Shown: in pieces, positions 1-10,586 of the stretch
Layout: each line of letters opens with the position of its first letter
Position numbering within the stretch: position 1 is the stretch's first letter
Assembly (NCBI GenBank): GCA_033239125.1
Contig: BSWB01000003.1
Coordinates: forward strand, 29,775,001-29,839,000
DNA: 64,000 nt
From: Fagopyrum homotropicum
Lineage: Eukaryota > Streptophyta > Magnoliopsida > Caryophyllales > Polygonaceae
Direction of reading: 5' to 3'
Program-made: the position numbers and the translations under genes
Notes under the pieces: generated by a model
Seen by the model: only the letters and a program-made list of their open reading frames with translations
Databases searched by the model: none
What the model was told of the DNA's origin: nothing

Positions 1-2278
1 CGGGGCGAGTGATGGATCGATCCGTCATGTACAACGTCATCTTCACCGGTTTAGGGTCGCCTAAACCGATCTTCCTACATAATGCAAGTGGTATAATGCT
101 CACAATTTCTCCCAAGTCACATAATGCATCATATGTGACATCTCCCACTCCTATGGGAATGCAAAATGACCCCGGATCCTTTAGCTTTGGGGGCATTTTC
201 TCCTTCATGGTCTTGATGAGATCCGAAGAATCCGAACTCATCTTAACCTCTCCAAAATCCTCTAACTTTCTCTTGTTAGAGAGGATCTCCTTTAAGAACT
301 TGCCATAAGCCGGCATACCTACAATAGCATCAATGAAAGGTATATTAATATGCAGCTTGCTCATGAGTTCTATAAACTTACCAAATTGTTTATCTAGATG
401 CGCTCTTGCTCTAGATTGAGGGAATGGTAGGGGAGGTTTGTAAGCCGGAGGAGGAACGTAGACATCTTCCTTCTCCTTCCCCTTCTCTTTGTCTTTCTCA
501 ACGGAAACTTCAACAAACTTAGGCTGCGGATCGGTGGTTGTCACTCCGCTCCTAGTTGTGATTGCCATCACCCTTCCCTTTGGGTTGTCCTCCGTTTTTC
601 CTGGAAGTTTCCCTTGATTCCTAGGAACTTCCTCCGCATGAGTAAACATTTGGTTTTCTAAAACCTTTTGGGCTTTATCAACCTTAGTTATGTGATCATC
701 AACCTTGATGATGCGAGTCTCTAACCCTTGAAGCTTTCCTAAAATCGTCTCCAACATGGGATCGGGCTTCTCCTTCCCCGAAGTGCTTCCTCCATTAGAT
801 GTTTGCCCCTGGCTTTTCAAAGGAGTGGAAGAAGAAGAAGGTGGGGTTAGTGAATTTGAATTGGAAGGATAAGAGTTACCGGAGTTTTGTTGATTGGAGC
901 GCCAATTGTTGTTGTTTGAACCCCTATTGTTGTTCCAATTATTGTTCCGGTTGTTGTTGTTGCCGTTCCAATTATTCCGGTTGTTGTTCCGGTTATTGTT
1001 GTTGTTGCGGCTTGTATTTTCACCACCGTTGTTGTTGTTGCCCAAGTAGCCAACATTTTTTCCTTGTTGCTTTGGAAAGTTGGTCTTGATAGCTTCCTTC
1101 AACTCTTTAATCTCATTGTTGAGAGAAAAGATTTGAGATTGAGCTTCATGTGTGAGCTTAGCTCCATGCTCTACACGATTTCCCTCCACTTTCCGGTGAG
1201 AATACTTCTCTATGACCCTTGCTTGCTTCTCAATGAAGTCCCAAGCGTCATCTTCCCTCATGTCCATGAATGTACCACATGAGAGGGATTGGAGCTTGAA
1301 TTGTGTCTCCACATCCAGCCCCTTATAGTATATCTCCAACAATGCAAGCTTGGATATGCCATGATGAGGGCAATCCAATAGCAAATCCTGAAATCTTTCC
1401 CAAGATTGAAACAAACTTTCGTTAGATCTCATGGAAAATGCATTAATCTTACCTCTTAGCTCCGCCGTTTTGGATGGCGGAAAGAACTTAGTGAGGAACT
1501 CCGCGGAAAGATCCTCCCATGTCTCAAGCTTTCCACTTGGAAGAGCTTGATACCAAGACAATGCTTTCCCCTTCAAGGAGAAGAAGAAAGGCTTGAGTTT
1601 GTAGTTGTTGGTAGTAGCGTTCTTAGGCTTCATTGTCTCCATCATAATCTCAAAGTTTTGTAGATGTTGGTGTGGAGATTCAGCACTTGTTCCACCAAAT
1701 TGGTTTTGGCGAACAATGGTAATAACTTGAGGGTTGAAGCTAAACCCTTGTACATCATCAGCATCAAAGTTCACACCTAGACGGCGTGGTTGCTGCGTTG
1801 GATCCATCCTTTGGCCAAGAGTTCTTGGCTCTTCTTCCACACGTTCGACCCTTGCATTTGCATTCCTAGGTGGAACACGGCAATTTGCAGCTGGCCGTGG
1901 ATAGAATGGATTCACATTGATCGTGGGATCAATTTCCTCTAGCGGTGGCATGGAGGAGTCGCTATCCTCATTGGATGAGTTGGCTCTAACCGATCTTCCC
2001 GATCTCCTCTTTTTCTTTTTCTCCTTAAGGTTGTTTATCTCCAACCTCATTTGGAACATCATGTCCGTTAGATCGTCAACTTTCATTTGATGACGATCCG
2101 TTTCTTCCCTACGTGTCTTCTCATTCCATTGGAGTTGAGCTTCTTTCTCCGCTAACTCCGATTGAAGATCACGTTCGTTTTCTTCAGCCATTTTCTTTTC
2201 CTTACGCTTTCTCCTCAAATTCATCTCAAGCTCTTGATCAAGAGGTAAGAGGTCCTCGGTGTTCCTAGACCTGCGCAT
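1..2278 (-). CDS. Ty3/gypsy Athila-like gag-protease polyprotein, 3' part off window
   Basis: An open frame of about 759 codons runs from ATG at 2278-2276 to the left window edge with no stop. A TGA lies in frame a few codons upstream, which supports this start. Seen in order: a charged, coiled-coil-like N-terminus with a KKKKRR basic patch near residues 84-90; a retrotransposon gag core around residues 190-300 (SWYQALPSGKLETWEDL); an Asn-rich stretch near 415-460; a VMAITTRSG linker motif; then the protease start, CDLGE with its Asp at residue 721. Athila and Tat elements usually read DLGAS here, so the active-site neighbourhood is slightly altered. Reverse transcriptase and integrase would lie left of the window. 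Gag would form the particle and the protease would mature it. The intact frame suggests a fairly young insertion. Confidence 0.88.
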   Translation of the reverse strand, partial: MRRSRNTEDLLPLDQELEMNLRRKRKEKKMAEENERDLQSELAEKEAQLQWNEKTRREETDRHQMKVDDLTDMMFQMRLEINNLKEKKKKRRSGRSVRANSSNEDSDSSMPPLEEIDPTINVNPFYPRPAANCRVPPRNANARVERVEEEPRTLGQRMDPTQQPRRLGVNFDADDVQGFSFNPQVITIVRQNQFGGTSAESPHQHLQNFEIMMETMKPKNATTNNYKLKPFFFSLKGKALSWYQALPSGKLETWEDLSAEFLTKFFPPSKTAELRGKINAFSMRSNESLFQSWERFQDLLLDCPHHGISKLALLEIYYKGLDVETQFKLQSLSCGTFMDMREDDAWDFIEKQARVIEKYSHRKVEGNRVEHGAKLTHEAQSQIFSLNNEIKELKEAIKTNFPKQQGKNVGYLGNNNNGGENTSRNNNNNRNNNRNNWNGNNNNRNNNWNNNRGSNNNNWRSNQQNSGNSYPSNSNSLTPPSSSSTPLKSQGQTSNGGSTSGKEKPDPMLETILGKLQGLETRIIKVDDHITKVDKAQKVLENQMFTHAEEVPRNQGKLPGKTEDNPKGRVMAITTRSGVTTTDPQPKFVEVSVEKDKEKGKEKEDVYVPPPAYKPPLPFPQSRARAHLDKQFGKFIELMSKLHINIPFIDAIVGMPAYGKFLKEILSNKRKLEDFGEVKMSSDSSDLIKTMKEKMPPKLKDPGSFCIPIGVGDVTYDALCDLGEIVSIIPLALCRKIGLGDPKPVKMTLYMTDRSITRP

Positions 2279-2356
2279 GCACTTGAAAAGGTATCAAATA
2301 ACAAGGGAGAAGCTCCCAAGCTAGACAACCGATAACCGAATTCGGCCTAGACCAAA

Positions 2357-2374
2357 TCCCCGGCAACGGCGCCA
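2357..2374 (-). other. Primer-binding site of the Athila-like element
   Basis: The minus strand reads TGGCGCCGTTGCCGGGGA, the tRNA-Asp type primer-binding site commonly found in Athila/Tat elements. It lies 6 bp inside the LTR edge at 2381 and upstream of the gag start at 2278, which fixes the element's orientation. Confidence 0.85.
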
Positions 2375-2380
2375 AAAACT

Positions 2381-4090
2381 TGTTCGCCACTTAGCGTGCG
2401 TGCAAATAAGCTTTAATTATAAAACTAGAAATCAAGCAAGCGAACCCGCAGTGTACGGATCGATATAGTTGAGCAAGAATTCCAGAGTATCGAACACAGG
2501 GATTTGGGGGGTTAAATCCAATTATAGAGTTGTCAAGCGAGTAAATGTATGAGCTTTGTAAATTATTGGGAAAACAACAATCCTAAAGATCCAGGAATCC
2601 AACTGTGGCAATCGATTCAAGATATACTAAAGATATAAGGACAGAGTTCAGGTATGCAAAGGTATACGAATGTAAGGTAATCGTACGGTGAAGTTCCAAA
2701 AACCTTATATGACTCACCTAAAAGACACTCTCTATAAAGGTTGTTGAGGCTTCAGTATAGAAAGGTTCTAAAGGTAAGAATTAATGTCAAATACCCAAAC
2801 TTGTAATCCAAGGATCAAGACTAATTAAACCGATTAAGGTTGTGACACTCAAAATCGAGGTAGAGGTTGTTGAGGCTTCACTACCACCTAGAAAAGGGTA
2901 AGCCAAGACTAAATTAAGGTAAATCTTTAACTTTGGATTAAAGTAAAAGCAGGTTTGTAAACTGACACAAAATTATGGGTAGTTCTTGAGTTCCACGGCC
3001 GTGGAAGCTCAAGAACAGACCGTGGATTAGGTTCGTCGGCGATTCTTTCTAACTCTCAGGGTCCAATCTGTTTACGATCGATCTATCATCATCTAAGCCA
3101 CAACTATCAACCCTTCACCTTAGAATTGTTAAAGAGTTTTAGCCAACAATAGTCATATTGATATCAAATTCAAGGTTTAAAAGAAGGAAAGATGAAAACT
3201 TCCGAAAACCTTCAATAACCTTCAAGTCAATCTCAAATCCACAAATTCAAGAATGATAACGTCAATAGATTCGAAATAACACAAACAATCACGAATCTTA
3301 GATAAGAAGGAAGAACGGGATGTCAATCCGTCTTCTAAATCAAACCTAAAGATAAAGTGTAACCTTCTTGCGAACAATCTTCCAAATCTTCAATCTTCCG
3401 TCAATCCGGAATTCTCAATAGCAAAGCGCAAAAATCCTCAATCACAATCTCCGTAAGATGTGAAATTAGGGCAATTCCAAGTGTAAGCGAAAGTGTGTCT
3501 AAGCAGAGGTGACGGAATCTCTCTTCGTCCGTCCTTTTATAGTGTAAGATAAAATATTGGCCCGGCCCAATTGCGTAGGAGATCGTGGCTTAAAGTCTGG
3601 CGAAAAAGATCGCCAAGATCACGGTCGTGGAAGGGTTCCACGGCCGTAATTTAGAGCGTGGAAATTGTCACGGTTTTGACACAACCCTCCACGGTCATAG
3701 AAGTTACTGGAATGAATCACGCTTCCCTTGCTAAGGTTCCACGGCCGTGGACTTGAACGTGGAATGTAGTACGGCCGTATTTTAGAGCGTGGTTTAGGGC
3801 TAAACCGTAATTCTTCCTTAGTCTCGTGTCATTCTTCAAGTTGGCACCATCCTTAGCTCCTAGAGATGTCCTCAATCCTTGGACATGCTCAATCAAACTC
3901 CATTCTCGCACAATCCATTCGGAAATAGCTCTTAATTGCCTTCAATCAACATAAAGCTTGTGTAGATCTCTATTTCGACATTATAGACAAACTAGCTCAC
4001 AATTGCATCAATCCTTAATCAATGACTATCAATATGGATGAAATACACTTAGAAAACGTGCCTAAAATATCACAATATTTCATGCTAACA
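2381..4090 (-). mobile_element. 5' LTR of the Athila-like element
   Basis: The plus strand begins TGTTCGCC next to the PBS and ends CATGCTAACA, so the LTR has TGTT...AACA ends and is 1,710 bp long, in the usual Athila range. The outer edge falls exactly where the tandem array begins (TAGAC at 4091), so the element inserted into the array. Several copies of ACGGCCGT, including CCACGGCCGTGG palindromes at 2993-3004 and 3739-3750, lie inside. The partner LTR and second target duplication are off the window. Confidence 0.85.
3535..3543 (-). promoter_or_regulatory. TATA box in the Athila-like LTR
   Basis: The minus strand reads ACTATAAAAGG here, a good plant TATA box inside the LTR and in the orientation of gag. 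It probably marks the U3 promoter, with transcription starting about 30 bp to the left in window coordinates. Confidence 0.6.
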
Positions 4091-7000
4091 TAGACATTAC
4101 TTAGATAGATAAAAACGATAATAAATAATTTTTGAAATAAGAATAAAATACACGTTGTCTGCATTTCGATGTTGACTCTAGATATAGAGTGTTTGGTCCC
4201 TAATCCCAATGCTACAAATCGAACGTCTGCTTTTAATTCGACTTCATTTCCTACGACGTAGATACTAAAAAGCTTGCATGGAGTCCCCTTCATAAAATAA
4301 AAAAATTAGTTTATTGTAAAAATAGTTTTATTAAAAGAAGTGAAACTAAAAAATTATATACAATGTACTAATCAAAATTATCTAGCAAACTACACAAAAT
4401 ATCAACAAAAAAAGTGCAAATGAGTCGAAGGAAAATGTGTGTATATACGTTTATACCTCAAATCCCATATTCTTTCTTTTGTCCTCTTAATCCATTTATG
4501 TGACATTTAACATATTCGAAGACCTCCACGATTATAAGAAAATCAAACTCTCCAAGGTGATTGAGAAGGAGTTTCAAACTTGCCCAACTCAAACTCTCCA
4601 AGCTCCCTCATCAATTATCACAAAGACTGATCAATGAAAGCGGACAAAGTATCCTCTGATACCGCGGCAACGAGAAAAAAAATAGGTTTAGGTTTTTGTG
4701 CGGAAACGTAGGTTAAAGAAAAGCGCCGATAAGAGATAAGGTCAATACTCTAACAAAGACTATCCACTAATAGAAACAACGTTCTCTCATTGATATCCAA
4801 CTCAGCATAGTGATAATAGTAACGGTCGAGAGCCTCAAAAGTTATCAAATATTCTCAATGTCCGCTTGATAAACGATACACTATACAAAATATAGGAAGA
4901 CTCAGAATATAAAAAGAAGAAATTACAAACAAAATGTACACATACTAACAATAAAAACTTAGAATTAAAAAGTATCTTACCACACATACGTCCCCCGGTT
5001 GAATATATCATACAAGTATGAATCAAGGACACATCTTGTGGAGATATGTAGTCATTCCTCCAAAGATGTAGGATGTATATAATCGACCTCATCCACAGCA
5101 TATGCAATTATGCACTTTATTCTGATACACATTACTTAGATAGATAAAAACCGATAATAAATAATTTTTGAAATAAGAATAAAATACACGTTGTCTGCAT
5201 TTCGATGTTGACTCTAGATATAGCGTGTTTGCTCCCTGATCCCAATGCTACAAATCGAACGTCTGCTTTTGATTCTACTTCATTTCCTACGACGTAGATA
5301 CTAAAAAGCTTGCATGGAGTCCCCTTCATAAAATAAAAAAATTAGTTTATTGTAAAAATAGTTTTATTAAAAGAAGTGAAACTAAAAAATTATATACAAT
5401 GTACTAATCAAAATTATCTAGCAAACTACACAAAATATCAACAAAAAAGTGCAAATAAATCGAAGGAAAATGTGTGTATATACGTTTATACCTCAAATCC
5501 CAAATTCTTTCTTTCTTTCTCTTAATCCATTTATGTGACATTTAACAAATTCGAAGACCTCCACGATTATAAGAAAATCAAACTCTCCAAGGTGATTGAG
5601 AAGGAGTTTCAAACTTGCCCAACTCAAACTCTCCAAGCTCCCTCATCAATTATGACAAAGACCGATCAATGAAAGCGGACAAAGTATCCTCTAATACCGC
5701 GGCAACGAGAAAAAAAATAGGTTTAGGTGTTTGTGCGGAAACGTAGGTTAAAGAAAAGCGCCGATAAGAGATAATGTCAATACTCTAACAAAGACTATCC
5801 ACTAATAAAAACAACGTTCTCTTATTGATATCCAACTCATCATAGTGATAATAGTAACGGTCGAAAGCCTCAAAGTTTATTAAAATATTCTCAATTTCCG
5901 CTTGACACGTGATACACTATACAAAATATAGGAAGACTCAGAATATAAAAAGAAGAAATTACAAGCAAAATGTACATATACTAACAATAAAATCTTAGAA
6001 TTAAAAAGTATCTTACCACACATACGTCCTCCAGTTGAATATATCATACAAGTATGAATCAAGGACACATCTTGTGGAGATATGTAGTCATTCCTCCAAA
6101 GATGTAGGATGTATGTAATCGACATCATCCATAGCATAGGCAATTATGCACTTTATTCTGATAGACATTACTTAGATAGATAAAAAACGATAATAAATAA
6201 TTTTTGAAATAAGAATAAAATACACGTTGTCTGCATTTCGATGTTGACTCTAGATATAGAGTGTTTGGTCCCTGATCCCAATGCTACAAATCGAACGTCT
6301 GCTTTTAATTCGACTTCATTTCCTACGACGTAGATACTAAAAAGCTTGCATGGAGTCTCCTTCATAAAATAAAAAAATTATTTTATTGTAAAAATAGTTG
6401 TATTAAAAGAAGTGAAACTAAAAAATTATATACAATGTACTAATCAAAATTATCTAGTAAACTACACAAAATATCAACAAAAAAGTGCAAATAAATCGAA
6501 GGAAAATGTGTGTATATACGTTTATACCTCAAATCCCAAATTTTTTCTTTCGTTCTCTTAATCCATTTATGTGACATTTAACAAATTCGAAGCCCTCCAC
6601 GATTATAAGAAAATCAAACTCTCCAAGGTGATTGAGAAGGAGTTTCAAACTTGCCCAACTCAAACTCTCCAAGCTCCCTCATCAATTATCACAAAGACTG
6701 ATCAATGAAAGCGTACAAAGTATCCTCTGATACCGCGGCAACGAGAAAAAAAATAGGTTTAGGTGTTTGTGCGGAAACGTAGGTTAAAGAAAAGCGCCGA
6801 TAAGAGATAATGTCAATACTCTAACAAATACTATCCACTAATAAAAACAACGTTCTCTTATTGATATCCAACTCATCATAGTGATAATAGTAACGGTCGA
6901 GAGCCTCAAAGTTTTTCAAATATTCTCAATTTCCGCTTGACACGTGATACACTATACAAAATATAGGAAGACTCAGAATATAAAAAGAAGAAATTACAAG

Positions 7001-10000
7001 CAAAATGTACACATACTAACAATAAAATCTTAGAATTAAAAAGTATCTTACCACACATACGTCCTCCAGTTGAATATATCATACAAGTATGAATCAAGGA
7101 CACATCTTGTGGAGATATGTAGTCATTCCTCCAAAGATGTAGGATGTATGTAATCGACATCATCCATAGCATAGGCAATTATGCACTTTATTCTGATAGA
7201 CATTACTTAGATAGATAAAAAACGATAATAAATAATTTTTGAAATAAGAATAAAATACACGTTGTGTGCATTTCGATGTTGACTCTAGATATAGAGTGTT
7301 TGGTCCCTGATCCCAATGCTACAAATCGAACGTCTGCTTTTAATTTGACTTCATTTCCTATGACGTAGATACTAAAAAGCTTCCATGGAGTCCCCTTCAT
7401 AAAATAAAAAAAACTATTTTATTGTAAAAATAGTTGTATTAAAAGAAGTGAAACTAAAAAATTATATACAATGTACTAATCAAAATTATCTAGCAAACTA
7501 CACAAAATATCAACAAAAAAGTGCAAATAAATCGAAGGAAAATGTGTGTATATACGTTTATACCTCAAATCCCAAATTCATTCTTTCGTTCTCTTAATCC
7601 ATTTATGTGACATTTAACAAATTCGAAGACCTCCACGATTATAAGAAAATCAAACTCTCCAAGCTGATTGAGAAGGAGTTTCAAACTTGTCCAACTCAAA
7701 CTCTCCAAGCTCCCTCATCAATTATCACAAAGACTGATCAATGAAAGCGGACAAAGTATGCTCTGATACCGCGGCAACGAGAAAAAAAATAGGTTTAGGT
7801 TTTTGTGCGGAAACGTAGGTTAAAGAAAAGCGCCGATAAGAGATAATGTCAATACTCTAACAAAGACTATCCACTAATAGAAACAACGTTCTCTTATTGA
7901 TATCCAACTCATCATAGTGATAATAGTAACGGTCGAAAGCCTCAAAGTTTATCAAATATTCTCAATTTCCGCTTGACACGCGATACACTATACAAAATAT
8001 AGGAAGACTCAGAATATAAAAAGAAGAAATTACAAGCAAAATGTACACATACTAACAATAAAATCTTAGAATTAAAAAGTATCTTACCACACATACGTCC
8101 TCCGATTGAATATATCATACAAGTATGAATCAAGGACACATCTTGTGGAAATATGTAGTCATTTCTCCAAAGATGTAGGATGTATGTAATCGACATCATC
8201 CATAGCATAGGCAATTATGCACTTTATTCTGATAGACATTACTTAGATAGATAAAAAAACGATAATAAATAATTTTTGAAATAAGAATAAAATACACGTT
8301 GTCTGCATTTCGATGTTGACTCTAGATATAGAGTGTTTGGTCCCTGATCCTAATACTACAAATCGAACGTCTGCTTTTGATTCTACTTCATTTTCTACGA
8401 CGTAGATACTAAAAAGTTTGGATGGAGTCCCCTTCATAAAATAAAAAAATTATTTTATTGTAAAAATAGTTTTATTAAAAGAAGTGAAACTAAAAAATTA
8501 TATAGAAAGTACGAATCAAATATATCTAGCAAACTACACAAAATAGCAACAAAAAAAGTGCAAATGAATTGAAGGAAAATGTGTGTATATACGTTTATAC
8601 CTCAAATCCCAAATTCTTTCTTTTGTCCTCTTAATCCATTTATGTGACATTTAACAAATTCGAAGACCTCCACGATTGTAAGAAAATCAAACTCTCCAAG
8701 CTGATTGAGAAGGAGTTTCAAACTTGTCCAACTCAAACTCTCCAAGCTCCCTCATCAATTATCACAAAGACTGATCAATGAAAGCGGACAAAGTATGCTC
8801 TGATACCGCGGCAACGAGAAAAAAAATAGGTTTAGGTTTTTGTGCGGAAACGTAGGTTAAAGAAAAGCGCCGATAAGAGATAATGTCAATACTCTAACAA
8901 AGACTATCCACTAATAGAAACAACGTTCTCTTATTGATATCCAACTCATCATAGTGATAATAGTAACGGTCGAAAGCCTCAAAGTTTATCAAATATTCTC
9001 AATTTCCGCTTGACACGCGATACACTATACAAAATATAGGAAGACTCAGAATATAAAAAGAAGAAATTACAAGCAAAATGTACACATACTAACAATAAAA
9101 TCTTAGAATTAAAAAGTATCTTACCACACATACGTCCTCCGATTGAATATATCATACAAGTATGAATCAAGGACACATCTTGTGGAAATATGTAGTCATT
9201 TCTCCAAAGATGTAGGATGTATGTAATCGACATCATCCATAGCATAGGCAATTATGCACTTTATTCTGATAGACATTACTTAGATAGATAAAAAAACGAT
9301 AATAAATAATTTTTGAAATAAGAATAAAATACACGTTGTCTGCATTTCGATGTTGACTCTAGATATAGAGTGTTTGGTCCCTGATCCTAATACTACAAAT
9401 CGAACGTCTGCTTTTGATTCTACTTCATTTTCTACGACGTAGATACTAAAAAGTTTGGATGGAGTCCCCTTCATAAAATAAAAAAATTATTTTATTGTAA
9501 AAATAGTTTTATTAAAAGAAGTGAAACTAAAAAATTATATAGAAAGTACGAATCAAATATATCTAGCAAACTACACAAAATAGCAACAAAAAAAGTGCAA
9601 ATGAATTGAAGGAAAATGTGTGTATATACGTTTATACCTCAAATCCCAAATTTTTTCTTTTGTCCTCTTAATCCATTTATGTGACATTTAACAAATTCGA
9701 AGACCTCCACGATTATAAGAAAATCAAACTCTCCAAGTTGATTGAGAAGGAGTTTCAAACTTGCCCAACTCAAACTCTCCAAGCTCCCTCATCAATTATC
9801 ACAAAGACTGATCAATGAAAGCGGACAAAGTATCCTCTGATACCGCGGCAACGAGAAAAAAAATAGGTTTAGGTTTTTGTGCGGAAACGTAGGTTAAAGA
9901 AAAGCGCCGATAAGAGATAATGTCAATACTCTAACAAAGACTATCCACTAATAGAAACAACGTTCTCTCATTTATATCCAACTCAGCATAGTGATAATAG

Positions 10001-10586
10001 TAACGGTCGAGAGCCTCAAAGTTTATCAAATATTCTCAATGTCCGTTTGACACACGATACACTATACAAAATATAGGAAGACTCAGAATATAAAAAGAAG
10101 AAATTACAAGCAAAATGTACACATACTAACAATAAAAACTTAGAATTAAAAAGTATCTTACCACACATACGTCCTCCGATTGAATATATTATACAAGTAT
10201 GAATCAAGGACACATCTTGTGGAGATATGTAGTCATTCCTCCAAAGATGTAGGATGTATGTAATCGACCTCATCCATAGCATATGCAATTATGCACTTTA
10301 TTCTGATAGACATTACTTAGATAGATAAAAAACGATAATAAATAATTTTTGAAATAAGAATAAAATACACGTTGTCTGCATTTCGATGTTGACTCTAGAT
10401 ATAGCGTGTTTGCTCCCTGATCCCAATGCTACAAATCGAACGTCTGCTTTTGATTTTACTTCATTTCCTACGACGTAGATACTAAAAAGCTTGCATGGAG
10501 TCCCCTTTATAAAATAAAAAAATTATTTTATTGTAAAAATAGTTTTATTAAAAGAAGTGAAACTAAAAAAGTATATAGAAACTACG
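4091..10586. repeat. Tandem array of ~1,036-bp repeats, six full copies plus a partial one
   Basis: The junction motif TAGACATTACTTAG recurs at 4091, 5126 (as TACAC), 6162, 7197, 8233, 9270 and 10307, giving periods of 1035-1037 bp. The seventh copy is cut at 10586. Copies differ by scattered substitutions and small indels. Each carries the same two short minus-strand ORFs: about 65 codons (starting MKGTPCKLFSIYV) and 87-90 codons (containing LWRNDYISPQDVSLIHTC). The larger ORF contains a splice-donor-like TGTGGTAAGATA. These look like exon fragments of an unrecognised gene or a gene-derived satellite, not intact genes. Both visible borders are retrotransposon insertions, so the array may once have been longer. 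Confidence 0.93.
7637..9690. repeat. Near-identical neighbouring monomers within the array
   Basis: By eye, the stretch from about 7637 to 8613 matches about 8674 to 9650 without differences, including variants not shared with other copies (AGTATGCTCTGATACC, TATAGAAAGTACG). This marks the latest amplification event, a one-monomer unequal crossover. Confidence 0.7.

Noticed and set aside
847..1056. Thr/Ile-rich 69-codon minus-strand ORF
   Set aside because: It is a frame shadow of the Asn-rich stretch in the Athila-like gag, caused by the AAC/AAT codon repeats.
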